Origin: Smallanthus sonchifolius
Taxonomy: Eukaryota > Streptophyta > Magnoliopsida > Asterales > Asteraceae
Direction of reading: 5' to 3'
Assembly: GCA_023525975.1 (NCBI GenBank)
Contig: CM042040.1
Span: forward strand, 50,437,486 to 50,501,485
Length of the DNA: 64,000 bases
A program made the translations under genes and the position numbers. A model generated the notes under the pieces. It did not search any database. It was not told the DNA's origin and worked only from the letters and a program-made list of their open reading frames with translations. This document shows, piece after piece, positions 52,240-63,619 of this stretch (within the stretch, counting starts at the first letter, position 1; each line of letters starts with the position of its first letter).

Positions 52240-52965
52240 CAACTCTGGAGATTTCGATCGAAAACACTCAACCGAAAACTCTGAATTACCACAAATAATA
52301 ACTAGGAACTTTTAGATCGAAAACTCAGAATATCCACAAATCACAACTCAGAACTTTTCGATCGAAAACTCTCTGATCAAAAACTTAAACATTTCGATCG
52401 AAAACTCTGAACATCTCAAAACTTCCAACTTTTAACATTTCGACCGAAAACCCTATACACAATTTTTCGATCGAAAACTTGGACTTCATAAAAATTTCAA
52501 ACTTAAACTTTTCGATCGAAAAACTAGATCAAAACACTTTCCTATCGAAAACTCATTTCGAACGGATCAGCAGTGACCCTTCATTTCCACCCGAAAGAGA
52601 TTTCGGTCCATTCGAAGGACTTTTCGGGCGATTCATATGAGATTTCGATCTATGCAAACATTCAAACTTATCAAAGACTTTGGATCTAACCTATGCACCT
52701 TTACGAGTCACAAAAACGTACCTTTATGGTTAAAAAATCAGCAGAAACACGGTGATGGAACAATCGAAGGATTTTTGCACGAAAACTTTGCACTTGTGAA
52801 ATGGCTCGAGAGTGAAACCGGTAATCGAAAAAGGTGGTGAAAAGGTTTTCGATCGAAATTTCCGATATATATAGCTTTCAAGATTTCGACCGGAAAAGAT
52901 TTCGGGCAAAAGATTTCGATCGAATACTATTTAGGACAGAACTTTTCAGAAAAAAGATTTCGGGC
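52240..52965. repeat. dispersed TTTTCGATCGAAAAC palindromes
   Basis: About ten copies of (T)TTTCGATCGAAAAC, some reduced to GATCGAAAAC or CGACCGAAAAC, lie at irregular 20-45 bp intervals between 52240 and 52560. A few more lie at 52845-52990. They are directly upstream of the post-pol ORF on its strand. Confidence 0.88.
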
Positions 52966-52989
52966 AACAAATTTCGACCAAAAACTTTA

Positions 52990-54673
52990 TACTTGACAAA
53001 TTTCAACCTTTTATTTTCTTTTCTTGTCCAATTTTGATATCATTAAAACATGTTTCAAACTTTTCGAATATTTTTCAGATATTGAAACACAACAATACTC
53101 AACACATATCGACTATTGAAGCACACAAACTTTCACAAAACTTGGAAACCTGTTATTTGTAGCAAATCAAGCAATCTATATGGATGATCAAGAAACGAGT
53201 AAAACAATTACAACCGATGATCATATGAGAACACATATTTACATGCACATTTATTTATTTATCATATACTTCTTTCTTTTTGCCTTTTTCTCAACTATTT
53301 CTTTTATTTTTCAATCTTTATTATCTTTGGTGAACTGAAATGACATAAGATCATAAATGCACATTGTCTTAATCACACTACATATCAAATCAGGATCTAT
53401 ATAGTTCAACCTTGATTGCCCGTATATTTTTCAGCATAACCTCATACATCATGTTTCAGCAAATACCGTGTGACATTTAAGGTAATATTAATCAATACAG
53501 TGTGAACCCAACAATCGAGATGGAATGAAATAAGACTTAACACAAAATTTCACCAGATCATGGTCCAATCACCATCATGAGGGTAGCGTTCTTAGAACAG
53601 AAAAATAATCCAAGTGGATTTGATATGAATCTTTTTGATTATGAATCTTTTTGATTCTTTTGTATTGGTTTATGAGATTGTAAGCACAGAATCGTATTGA
53701 TTCGTATGAGATGGAATATGTCAAGAATCATGATTGATTCAGGTGAACGAGTATAGATGTGATGTACTTTTGATGAATTGTTTGAATCAGATTTGATTCG
53801 GGTATGCGGATATCAATAGGATATTGGATATGTCAATTGAAATCACGAATGATTCAAAGAGCTAAACAGACTGACTTCCTGGTTTCCATCCGAGATTTTC
53901 ACCAAAACCATCAACTGTATAAAGGTGTTTAACTCTAAATCGTATATTTGATTGGTATAGTCAATAGAGCAAACAAATTGTCATAAGAACTCATCAAGAT
54001 CCTGGTCTCATGGTATGACTGGATTCACTTTGCATTTTAATGATGAAAGTACCGATATTCGATGTGGGCAAAACACAAATATTGCAATTTAGTTAATCAC
54101 ACAAATATCACCTAATTTATGCATGCAGAGCCTATCGGCATATCAAAAATTGTAACCGATGTCACCATCATATCCAATTCATTCGTAAACTCAACACACA
54201 AATATACTATCATTTCCTATTTGCATGTCAATCAGTCACACATATTTTTCTTTTGTACTTTCAGCACAATATCAGCTTTATTTTCATATTTTTCTTTTGC
54301 ACACACATATCACATATTTCAAAATTTTTCATAAATACACAGAACACAATCACATATTTCAGGAGAGATGGCAGAAGAGATCAATAATTAAGTTTTCACT
54401 AGATATCAACTTTCAATAGATATTTTCATCAGATTTATTTTTTATTTTCTTTTATTCTCACCCTAAAATTGTGATGCTATTTATTTATACTAAACAAACA
54501 CTTTAAAACTAGCACATGTAGAACACACACAAACACTTAGAACAGATATCACAATTCAACAAAATTTTAACACTAAAAGAAAATCTTTTTGAGGAACATT
54601 TTTATGGTCTTTCAATCAAAAACACGGACTCTATTTTTATATTTTTGTAAAACAATTTTTAATTTAAGTTGCC
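52990..54673 (-). other. long non-coding spacer of the copia element
   Basis: AT-rich, with no credible reading frame. Near 53620-53870, GATTC-type motifs (GAATCTTTTTGATT, ATTGATTC) are repeated. I found neither an LTR boundary nor a PBS here. Confidence 0.5.
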
Positions 54674-54688
54674 CCCCCTTTTTTTTAA
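54674..54688 (-). other. polypurine tract-like run after copia pol
   Basis: AAAAAAAAGGGGGGG on the minus strand lies 4 bp after the pol stop. It could prime plus-strand synthesis, or be an internal (central) PPT given that another ORF follows. Confidence 0.55.
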
Positions 54689-54692
54689 CATC

Positions 54693-56783
54693 TCAGAAAG
54701 ATATTATTCCCAACATTTCTACCAGAGAGTTAAACCGATCTGTTGAAAATGGTTTTGTAAAAATGTTGGCTTTTGCTCTAATGTATCAACGTGGACCACC
54801 TTAATCAAACCATTATCAAAACAATCAAAAATCAAATGTAACATGATAGTGATATGCTTTGTTTTCGATTGCTGAATTGGATTTTTCACAATACCTAACA
54901 CTGCCTCATTGTCGCAGTAGATCGGGGTTTTCAAAAAGTTGATTCCAAAGTCCAGCAGTTGATGTTGAATCCAAATAAATTGTGAACAACAGCTCGAGGC
55001 GGCTGTGTATTCTACCTCAGCAGTTGAAGTTGACACATTTGTTTGTTTCTTGCACTGCCATGAAACTAATCTCTCCCCCAGGAATTGACAACCACCTAAT
55101 GTAGATTTCCTGTCTAAGTTACAACCACCATAATCGCTATCAATATAAGCATACAAATTGAATTCAGAATAAGATGGATACCATAGGCCGAGTTTAACTC
55201 CACCCTTAAGATACCAAAAAATTCTCTTGACAGCTGATTCATGGGACTCTTTTGGAGATGCCCGATATCTAGCACACGAACAAACTGCGAACATAATATC
55301 AGGTCTACTTGCAGTCAGGTACATCAAAGAGCCAATCATTGAACGATACGCTTTTTGATTAACTTCAACCCCGGATAAATCCAATGTGAGAGGTTCATGA
55401 GGAGCAATGGGGGTGGAAGCTGATTTGCAATCACTCATATTGAACTTTGTTAAAATGTCCTTGACATATTTTGCCTGATGAATCAGAATTCCAACATCAG
55501 ACTGTTCCACCTACAATCCTAGAAAAAATTGCATTTGTCCAATCAAGCTCACTTCGAATTTATGTTTCATGACAGCTTCAAATTCTCTATAAAGATTATC
55601 ATTTGTTGAGCCGTAAATGATGTCATCAACATAAACTTGAACTATCAGCAAATCGAAATCAATTTTCTTCAAAAATAATGTCTTGTCAATGGTACCACGA
55701 ACAAAGCCATTTGTTGTAAGATGTCTAGACAAGGTTTCATACCACGCACGAGTAGCTTGCATGCAAACCATACAATGCCTTATCAAGTTTGTACACCTGG
55801 AACAAATGATCAGGATCTTCAAAACCAGGTGGTTGATTGACATAAACCTCTTCTTTTACAATCCCATAAAGGAATGCAGTATTCACATCCATTTGGTAGA
55901 CCTTAAACTTCATGAATGAAGCATAGGCCAAAAAGATATGAATAGCTTCAATTCGGGAAACATGAGCAAACGCATCATCATAATCCAACCCTTCTTCTTG
56001 ATAAAAACCTTGGAAAACGAGTCGAGCCTTGTTACGAACCACAGTACCACGATCATCTTTATTGTTACGAAACACCCACTTAGTTCCAATCGGGTATTTA
56101 CCCTTTGGCAGATCTACAAATGCCAAACGTTAAGCTTTTTGAACTGAAGAAGTTCTTCTTGCACGACTTCAATCCAATTTGAATCTTGTAGAGCTATTGT
56201 GACATTTTTGGGTTCTTCTTGTGATAAGTAGCAATAATACAAACAAACATCGATATTTCCCTCTTGACTCCTTGTTTTGACACCATCTTCGAGTGATCCA
56301 ATAATATTTTTAACTGGATGAGCATAATGAATTCTGAGAGTCGGAATATCAACAACTTGAACTGATTCTGGCATACTTGAATCATTTAAATCAGGTGATT
56401 GGTCACTTGAATCATTAACACTTGAAGAACTTGACTGATTAACATCCTCAGCTTGATCATTTGGAATATCTAACTGAACTTTAGGTACAACTGGTTCGTC
56501 ATTAGTAATTGGGACTTGTACTTCAGAATCAACATTTGTAACTGAATTATCAAGATGTTCTTCTTGTGTTTTAGTAGATGAAGTAACAACTTCAGAGTTT
56601 TCACTTTGAATCATTAGTTGCTGTGGACCAACCATGAAATTGTTAACAATTTGTTCAAGCCTTGTTAAGGACTCAACCACTGTATTTGAAGAACTTGCAT
56701 CTTCAGAATCAGATAAAAATTGTTGATCAAAAGTCTTAAAAATCACATCCGCATCAAAGAACCAATATGGTCCATTTTGCTCA
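54693..56783 (-). pseudogene. copia pol remnant: linker, RT and RNase H
   Basis: The linker is Ser/Asp/Gln-rich and ends SNWIEVVQEELLQFKKLNVW. A frameshift near 56115 leads to the RT start VDLPKGKYPIGTKWVFRNN. ARLVFQGFYQEEGLDYDDAF and FLAYASFMKFKVYQMDVNTA follow. Another shift near 55745 leads to RAWYETLSRHL, then the catalytic VYVDDIIYGS. A TAG near 55510 (Gln position in FFLGLxVEQ) precedes the rest of RT and RNase H: MIGSLMYLTASRPDIMFAVC, YIDSDYGGCNLDRKSTLGGC, STAEVEYTAASSCCSQ and YCDNEAVLGIVKNP. A final shift near 54755 restores NIFTKPFSTDRFNSLVEMLG and the stop. Integrase and gag lie beyond the Tekay-3 insertion. Confidence 0.88.
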
Positions 56784-56903
56784 TGTAACACCCCAAAAAT
56801 AGTAAATTAATAAATAATAACGCGATAGAAACTTAATCGTCGTAAAACAAAAGAAAAACGGACGAGCTTGGGCTCGGCACCAACGGGCTGAGCGAAGCCT
56901 AGG

Positions 56904-56910
56904 TATATAA
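56904..56910 (+). promoter_or_regulatory. TATA box of Tekay-3
   Basis: TATATAA in AGGTATATAAGGGTC, about 120 bp into the LTR. Repeated at 63740-63746 in the 3' LTR. The palindrome array starts about 380 bp downstream and would be transcribed. Confidence 0.68.
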
Positions 56911-57288
56911 GGGTCAAGACAGAACAAGAACTCTCATTTCCACCAAAACTTGCAACCTAGAGAGAGAAAGGAGAGCTCGGGTCTAGAGAGAGAAATTTGA
57001 CGGATCGACCCGAAATTGAAGGAGCACGTTACTACTGAGCTCGTGAGAAAAACCTCCGAATCAGAATCACAATCCAGGTAACGATTCGACCTTAATTTGA
57101 GTTTTTTGTTAGTTTTGAAGTTTCTCGGGTTTTAGCTAAATAGGAGACGTTTTTATGGATGAAACTTGAAAATAAGCTTAGAACTAGCATTTAGAGTGAA
57201 AACTGCACCTTTTGATCAAAGAAAGTTGTAAGATTAGCATGATCGGATTAACATGCAAGAATTTCGGACTTGTCCAGGAAACAGGTGC

Positions 57289-57441
57289 TGCGTACTTATC
57301 AAGTACGCAGTAGGGACGTCCTGCGTACTTACCAAGTACGCAGGAGAAAGATCATGCGTACTTACCAAGTACGCAAGAGAAAGATCACGCGTACTTGTCA
57401 AGTACGCATGAGCAAGGCCCTGCGCACTTACTAAGTGCGCA
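57289..57441. repeat. five-unit palindrome array with 33-bp period (Tekay-3)
   Basis: Arms TGCGTACTT and AAGTACGCA surround loops ATC, ACC or GTC; the last unit has TGCGCACTT and AAGTGCGCA. Units start at 57289, 57322 and 57355, an exact 33-bp period. The linkers are purine-rich (GGAGAAAGATCA), the strand-opposite character of the Tekay-1 linkers as seen on the plus strand. Confidence 0.95.
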
Positions 57442-58706
57442 GGCAGCAGACCAGTAAGTAAAGTCAGTATGTTTAGAATGATTAAACCGTTAGAGTCGGG
57501 GTTGGGTCTGATGTGTATTTAAACTACCTAATTCAGATCGTTCGTGACGTTGTTGGACCTTTGTTTAGGACAACCAAGACTAGCTTTTCAGGTGAGTTCT
57601 ATGTGCCCCCTTCTTTGTTATGTGCAAATCATTTTAAATGTTTTGGGGCTGAAGTGTATACATTAAATGAATAAATGCTATGAATGTCAATGTGATCATA
57701 CGTGATATACAAATATATATATATACTTATATATGAAAATGAATTATGAACAAAGAATGAAATGTATGATTATAAAGAATGAATGAAAGAAGGACATAAC
57801 GTAAATGAATGAAATGTAGCTTTATATTATATATAATGCATGTTATGAATGTATGTAAACGTTATGAACCCTTCTATGACAACGGCTACTTCGGTAGACG
57901 GAAGACCACGTGACTATTTTGCAACCGGGACAAAAACGTTCCTTCGCAAGCTAGGACGTATAAAATGGCACTAATGGACGGTCGAAGCAATTGCCTTAAC
58001 TTAAGTAGAACGGTTGCATACATAATGGTCGCGTGGGAAACGGATGCCCTTGGGCAGACGGACGAATGAACGGACTACGACGGTAGGACGGTTTAAGAGC
58101 GGACGGACAAAGGTTGCCGGACTGATTTAAGTAAAGAATGGATGGCTTTCTAGAGCCGGACGGTTAATGAAAAGGGCTACGACGGTAGTTCTCACTGCGA
58201 TGTCTTTGTGACATTCGCGACAAGTGTTATGGGTTGATCTCCCTTAAGATTATGGCCAATAAGTGTTCTCCTCAAGTAAGCATGTATGTACATATGTATA
58301 TACTCAATATGAATGTTATGTGAGAACTATAAAGTAAAGAATATGTAAAAGCTCGAATGTTAAGTATGTTATATATTTATATATATATATAATACTCATG
58401 ATAAGATAAATATTATGTATGATTGTCTTTAAACTAGAACTCACCAGCGTTAGCTGACTTTTAGTATACATTTCAGGTAGTGGAAGAAAGGGTCGTGTGA
58501 TGGCGTGAAGGTTCCCGGTTCAAGATTGACATCCCACTTTTATATATGTTAAGACAATGTTATGTATTTAATTGTTAAGACTTCCGCTGTTATGTTACGT
58601 TATGTAATGAATGAATTTGAATGTTTTAAATTTAAGCTCAGTATTTATGACTATGTTTATGAGTAAATCCAACAAGTGAGGTTACCCGGGAATGGGTCTT
58701 ACAAGT

Positions 58707-58718
58707 TGGTATCAGAGC
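58707..58718 (+). other. primer binding site of Tekay-3 (tRNA-iMet)
   Basis: TGGTATCAGAGC, three bases after the 5' LTR. Confidence 0.93.
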
Positions 58719-59056
58719 AATAGTTTGAGAGATTCAGACATCCCTAAATGTCTGGACTCCAACTGATTATGGGACCAACGCACGAATGTCAATATGGGTA
58801 ACCAACGCCAACGCCAGCACGGTAAGTAAGTACTAGAGTTAATACACTTGGATAAGAATATATACCTTAACTTAGAACAAATAGATGTCAATGTCACAAC
58901 CGAATTGAAGAGTTTTGAACCCGAAAAGCAATGTAAATTAGTAATCACAAACCGGTCACTGTAATTAAAAATTTACCTTGCTCGTACTGTTCTAAACTAT
59001 GATCTGAAGGAATGGCATTGATGTATTCCCTTTATAACTATTAGGAAATAGGAACT

Positions 59057-62000
59057 ATGGCCGGTGGAGGAAGAACAGGACGCCGAGTTGGTCGCACTGG
59101 CCGAGTCGGTAGACCTCCATTGAATCAAAGACATGAAGAGGAAGAGAGTGTGCACACAGAACACACTGAGAGTGTGCACGAAACAGAGGTGACCCCAACT
59201 AGGGACGACAATCAAGGGCCTTTATAGTTAGAACCAGAGGTCAGGGATGCTATTGCCCATGAAGTCGTACTCACTCTGAATAAAGTATTATCCGAGGTAC
59301 TAAAGAAAAGTAGAGAAGAGGATGAAGGAGACCATGAAGAGAAAGTGTATGACAGTGATGGGGATGAAGTGAAGGTGGGAGCAAGCAACCGTGGGTGTAC
59401 TTACAAAGGTTTCAAGGACGGAGACCCACCCAAGTTCGATGGGAACAAGGATTCAGTGGCTACATTCGAATGGATTGAGAGGATGAACGCTGTAGTCAAC
59501 ATCAGCAAGTGTCGACCGGACCACGCTGTTAAGTATGTTGCACATTCTTTCATCAATTAAGCACTAGGTTGGTGGAGAAATATTCAGAGGACAAAGTCGC
59601 CAAACGCTCTTGCCAGAATGACATGGGAAGACCCGAAGAAGCTCATAATACAAAAGTTCTGCCCACAGAATGAGATTGATGTGTGGAGAACGAGTTCCTA
59701 AAATTCAAGGCTGGCAACAAGACCCATCGCCAGTATACCTCGAGATTCAATGAGCTAGCCCAATTGGTACCCCACCTGGTGGAGACGGAAGAACGAATGA
59801 TTAAGTACTATGTGAAGGGCCTACCTCAAAGGGTCCATGTTCTTGTGAAAGCTAATCTACCCTCGACCTTCGAGTCAGTAGTGAATCTGAGCAGAATCGT
59901 CTACGACGATTATGCCAATGAGGACCCGGCACGTGAGACACAAAAGAGAAAGTGGGAGAACCCATCTAGAGGCACCGGAAAAGGGAATGTAACAACTTAA
60001 ATTAAAAAACCAAGGTTGGATGAATATGAAACATGCAAGAAATGTGGAAGGAAACATCTTGGCGAGTGTCGAATCGGCACCACCATGTGTTATAAGTGTG
60101 CGAGGCCGGGGCACTACTCCCGAGATTGTTTGAAGGGCGTCAAGTGCCAAAGTTGTGGGAGATATGGACACCAGACTAGGGATTGCAGGAAAACCAGACA
60201 ATCCGGTTCGGGAAAGGAAAAGGAAGCTGAAAAGGAACAACGGCATGCTAGGACTCGAGCCTACGCCCTGACTGAGGAGGAAGCAAGGGGAAACCCTGAT
60301 GTTGTGTCAGGTACGTTCCTAGTTAATAACAAACATGCTGTTATTTTATTTGACTCTGGTGCTAGTAAAAGTTTTATATCCAATGCATTTAGTCGTAAAC
60401 TAGGATGCACTATCAACACCATAGTAAATGCCTTTAGCGTACAAACTGCCGTTGGTAAAAATTCGGCAGTATTTCAAGTAACAGAGGATTGCATCATAGA
60501 AATAGAGGGTCATAAGTTCCCTTCTAGATTATTCCTTCTTACCTTAGGAGGATTCGACATAGTATTGGGTATGGATTGGTTAGCTGCCAACGAAGCTCAA
60601 ATCATATGTAAACGTAAGAGGATACACCTCAAAGCTCCTAGCGGCAGTCCAATTACGGTTTATGGGGATTGGAATTGCGCGATGCCGAACATCATCTCGA
60701 TGATCAAGGCCGAAAGTTAGATGAGGCGCGGCTGCGAAGCTTATTTGGCATATGTTATTGATGATAGAATGAAAATGAATGAACTCAAGAATGTACCCGT
60801 TGTGAGCAACTTTCCTGAAGTATTCCCTGAGGATCTACCTGGGTTACCACCCGATCGGGAAATAGAATTTCAGATTGACTTATTGCCAGGAGCTGAGCCC
60901 GTTGGCAAAGCCCCCTACCAATTGGCTCCGTCAGAAATGAAAGAATTGATGTCTCAACTAGAGGAACTAACAGAAAAAGGATTTATTAGACCGAGCATCT
61001 CACCGTGGGGTGCTCCGGTACTATTTATAAAGAAGAAGGATGGCAGCATGCGCATGTGCATCGACTACCGCGAGTTGAACAAGAGGACAGTAAAGAACAA
61101 ATACCCACTGCCTAGAATAGACGACCTTTTTGATCATCTGCAAGGTGCGAGTTGGTTCTCAAAGATCGATCTTAGGTCGGGTTACCATCAGTTGAAAGTA
61201 AGAGAAGAAGACGTACTAAAGACCGCGTTTCGCACGCGTTATGGGCAATATGAGTTTCTCGTGATGTCCTTCGGATTGACTAACGCACCAGCAGCGTTCA
61301 TGGATTTGATGAATAGAGTATGACGACCAATGTTGGATCGATCGGTGAAAGTTTTTATAGACGACATACTGGTATATTTGAAAAGCGAGGGTGATCACCA
61401 CTGTCACCTAAGAGAGGTTCTGGTGGTGCTAAAACAGGAAAAGTTGTACGCAAATTCCTAGGTCATGTAATAAACCCAAACGGAATCATGGTGGATCCTG
61501 CAAAGATCGAGACAATAAAGGAATGGAATGTCCCAAAGACACCAACAGAGATACGAAGTTTTCTGGGATTGGCAGGCTACTATCTAAGGTTCATTCAAGA
61601 TTTTTCAAGAATAGCCTCGCCACTAACTAAGTTGACATGGAAGGAAGTGAAATATGAATGGGGTACAACCCAAAACAACGCGTTTGAGGAACTTAAGGCA
61701 CGATTAACCCAAGCTCCAGTCTTGGCACTACCTGAGGGAAATGAAGACTTAGTAGTCTACTCTGACGCTTCGGGTCAGGGTTTAGGTTGCGTACTTATGC
61801 AACGAGGAAAGGTAATTGCTTACGCCTCGCGACAACTAAAGATTCACGAGGTTAACTACCCAACACACGATTTAGAGTTAGAAGCAGTAGTTTTCGCGTT
61901 GAAAATATGGAGGCACTATCTGTATGGAGTCAAATGCACCATCTACTCAGATCACAAAAGCCTGAAGTACTTTTTCGGGCAAAAGGAATTAAACATGAGG

Positions 62001-63580
62001 CAAAGGAGGTGGCTAGAGCTACTGAAAGACTATGACTGTGAGATATTGTACCAACCAGGCAAGGAAAACGTGGTGGCTGACGCTTTAAGAAGAAAGGAAG
62101 AATCGGAACCTATACGGATCAAAACATGTCAGCTGATTATAACGCCAGATTTGATGAATGAAATATTAAAGGCACAAGATGAAGCACTATTAGAAGGAAA
62201 TATAAAACGGGAAAGAATAGTAGGACAACAAGGGAATTTAGATGCAAATGCACATGGTGTACGAACTAGGTTTGGCCGGATGTGGATACCTAAGATTGGC
62301 GAACTTAGAGCCAAAATACTCGATGAGGCCCATAAGTCTCGCTATTCTATCCACCCTGGGACAAAAAAAATGTATCAAGACTTGAAGAAGAGTACTGGTG
62401 GCCTGGCATGAAGAATGATGTGACAGAATACGTGAGCAAGTGCCTAACGTGTTCTCTAGTTAAGGCCGAGCACCAGAAACCATGCGGTAAAATGCAACCA
62501 CTACCAATACCGTAATGGATGTGGGAGGAGATCACGATGGACTTCATTACCAAGATACCGCGAACAGCTAAAGGCAATGATACCATTTGGGTGATCGTCG
62601 ACTGCTTGACGAAAAGTGCTCACTTCTTGCCAATACGTGAGACTTCTTCGTCAGAAAGACTAGCAGAAGTATTTATCAAGGAAGTTGTGAGCAGACATGG
62701 TATGCCGCTGTCGATTGTGTCCGACAGGGATACTAGATTCACGTCAAGGTTTTGGAAGAAATTTAATGAAGCAATGGGCACTAGACTGAACATCAGCACC
62801 GCTTACCACCCCCAAACCGATGGTCAATCAGAAAGGACCATTCAGACCTTGGAGGACATGCTCCGGGCCTGTATCATTGACTTCGGTGGGAGTTGGGACA
62901 GCCATCTATCATTGGCAGAATTTTCATATAACAACAACTATCACTCGACTATTGGCATGCCGCCATTTGAAATGCTGTATGGGAGGAAATGTAGGACCCC
63001 GGTTTGTTGGGGGGAAATTGGACAAAAGGATTTTGCAAGTCTTGAAGTGGTCAAAGCTACTTCCGAGAAATTTGATCAAATCAAGGCTCGAATGAAAGCC
63101 GCAAAAGACAGACAGAAATCATACGCGGATAAGAGAAGAAGGGATAGAGAGTTTCAAGTGGGAGACATGGTACTGTTAAAGGTATCACCATGGAAAGGAA
63201 TCATTAGATTCAGAAAGCGTGGCAAACTAAGTCCAAGGTTTGTCGGACCTTTCAAGATTTTAGCAAGAGTGGGTCAAGTTGCTTACGAACTTGACCTACC
63301 CATTGAGCTTAGTGGAATACACCCTACATTCCACGTGTCGCACTTACGCAAGTGCCTAGCTGACGACACAGCTCACATACCTTACGACGAGATCGAAGTG
63401 GATAACAATTTAAATTATGTAGAGGAACCGATAGCCATCATTGACCGAGCTGAGAAACGACTACGCAATAAGTCGATTCCTTTAGTCAAAGTACAATGGA
63501 AGCACATAAAAGGGTCAGAAGCTACATGGGAAAAAGTAGACGAGATGAGGGGACTATACCCTAAATTGTTTAACGTATAA
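59057..63580 (+). pseudogene. Tekay-3 gag-pol with chromodomain, many lesions
   Basis: ATG at 59057 (MAGGGRTGRRVGRTGRVGRP). Lesions seen in comparison with Tekay-2: TAG at about 59225, TAA at 59558, a one-base loss near 59680 (GATGTGTGG for GATCGTGTGG), TAA at 59998, TAG at 60718 and TGA at 61321. About 37 bp are lost near 61455 in RT, a base is lost near 62390 (AAGAGTACTGG) and there is a TAA at about 62514. All domains are otherwise present: zinc knuckles, LFDSGASKSFIS, RT, RNase H with YSDASGQGLG and a complete distal part, and integrase with SRYSIHPGTKKMYQ, MDFITKIP, IVSDRDTRFTSRFW and TDGQSERTIQTLEDM. The last 353 codons, with integrase core and chromodomain tail, are open. Confidence 0.93.
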
Positions 63581-63605
63581 GCGGTTTCGAGGACGAAACC
63601 TCTTT

Positions 63606-63619
63606 AAGGAGGGTAGACT
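63606..63619 (+). other. polypurine tract of Tekay-3
   Basis: AAGGAGGGTAGACT adjacent to the 3' LTR. Confidence 0.9.

Larger units (their letters stand above)
51112..56783 (-). mobile_element. SIRE/Maximus-like Ty1/copia element, 5' part cut by Tekay-3, 3' LTR not found
   Basis: On the minus strand the order is: end of a variable linker, RT, RNase H, pol stop (54693), a purine tract, about 2.4 kb of spacer with palindromes, then a further ORF (52198-51112). An extra ORF after pol is characteristic of SIRE-type copia elements. Tekay-3 inserted in the pol linker at 56783; the rest lies beyond the window. Multiple frameshifts and stops show it is inactive. Confidence 0.75.
56784..58703 (+). mobile_element. 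5' LTR of Tekay-3
   Basis: Runs from TGTAACACCCC to GGGTCTTACA. It has a TATA box (56904-56910), CAATCCAG|GTAACG (about 57077), the 33-bp palindrome array, the donor CAGGTGAGTTCTA (57589-57601), GACGG-rich repeats (58040-58190), the complement TAGAACTCACCAG (58435-58447) and the acceptor-like TTTCAGGTAG (58471-58480). Confidence 0.93.

Noticed and set aside
52640..54420. Small plus-strand frames of 60-70 codons opposite the copia spacer
   Set aside because: They are low-complexity, AT-rich, without domains, and on the opposite strand to the element.
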